Position numbers and translations under genes: made by a program. 64,000 bases of DNA from Bicyclus anynana. Taxonomy: Eukaryota; Arthropoda; Insecta; Lepidoptera; Nymphalidae. Below the pieces are notes generated by a model that saw nothing but the letters and a program-made list of their open reading frames with translations, made no database searches and was not told the DNA's origin. Positions 63,793-64,000 of this stretch are shown piece after piece; position 1 is the stretch's first letter; each line of letters starts with the position of its first letter. The stretch spans positions 4,519,001 to 4,583,000 of the forward strand of contig NC_069098.1 in NCBI RefSeq assembly GCF_947172395.1, given 5' to 3'.

Positions 63793-64000
63793 TCACACTA
63801 ATATAATAAATGCGAAATTTTGTGTGTAAGTGTGTATGTTTGTTCCTCCTTTACGCCGCGGCTACAAAAGCGATATCACTGAAATTTGAAATGTTATTAG
63901 ATTTTACTCTAGATTAACACATAGGCAACTTGTCATTTAGGAAAAGTCCATGGTTCCCGAGGGATTTGTGAAAAACTAAATTCCACGCAGACGAAGTCGC
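63793..64000 (+). mobile_element. Hel-1, cut by the window end
   Basis: TCACACTAATATAATAAATG start, body to AAATTCCACGCAGACGAAGT then CGC. The terminal hairpin and CTAG would lie just outside. Confidence 0.85.

Overview
The window looks like nuclear DNA of a lepidopteran (moth or butterfly). It is AT-rich, intron-like and gene-poor. It is crowded with short elements of the kinds typical of Lepidoptera: tRNA-derived SINEs, small Helitron-like elements with a CTAG 3' end, RTE-clade LINE tails ending in ATG/TGA triplets, and inverted-repeat MITEs. No bacterial-style genes, rRNA, functional tRNA or CRISPR array is present. The species call is inference from repeat character, not from a database match.

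One protein-coding gene is supported: a small SERTA-domain protein on the minus strand (terminal coding exon 13464-13958). A splice acceptor lies directly before its first ATG, and a candidate first exon with an in-frame ATG lies at about 14368-14483 in a CpG-rich promoter-like stretch. A long 3' UTR probably runs to about 10345, where a minus-strand AATAAA is seen. The gene sits in the one clear repeat-poor block of the window (about 6.0-18.6 kb).

Layout: 1-6.0 kb, repeats, including an inverted SINE-A pair; 6.0-18.6 kb, repeat-poor block with the SERTA gene; 18.6-27.6 kb, SINEs, Helitrons, two RTE LINE remnants (one a head-to-head inverted pair), MITEs and near-perfect palindromes; 27.6-34 kb, mostly unassigned AT-rich DNA; 34-50 kb, the densest repeat field, with nested insertions, a ~180-bp tandem array and dimeric Helitrons; 51.8-55.5 kb, a complex repeat block (130-bp tandem units, a 323-bp inverted repeat and a 1.9-kb GC-rich array of 114-bp units) that may be one large non-autonomous Helitron; 55.5-64 kb, more of the same, plus a G-rich GGTAGGG minisatellite.

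Family names used here are local labels. SINE-A and SINE-B are tRNA-derived and about 320 bp; SINE-C is a third tRNA-derived type. Hel-1 ends GCGGGCGTCCGCTAG, Hel-2 ends CCGCGCGGCGTCAGCTAG, and Hel-3 starts near AATAAAACTGTAACAGG. MITE-a, -b and -c are inverted-repeat elements. R4-R10 are unnamed repeats that occur at least twice in the window. All boundaries were read by eye and are accurate to a few bases at best.
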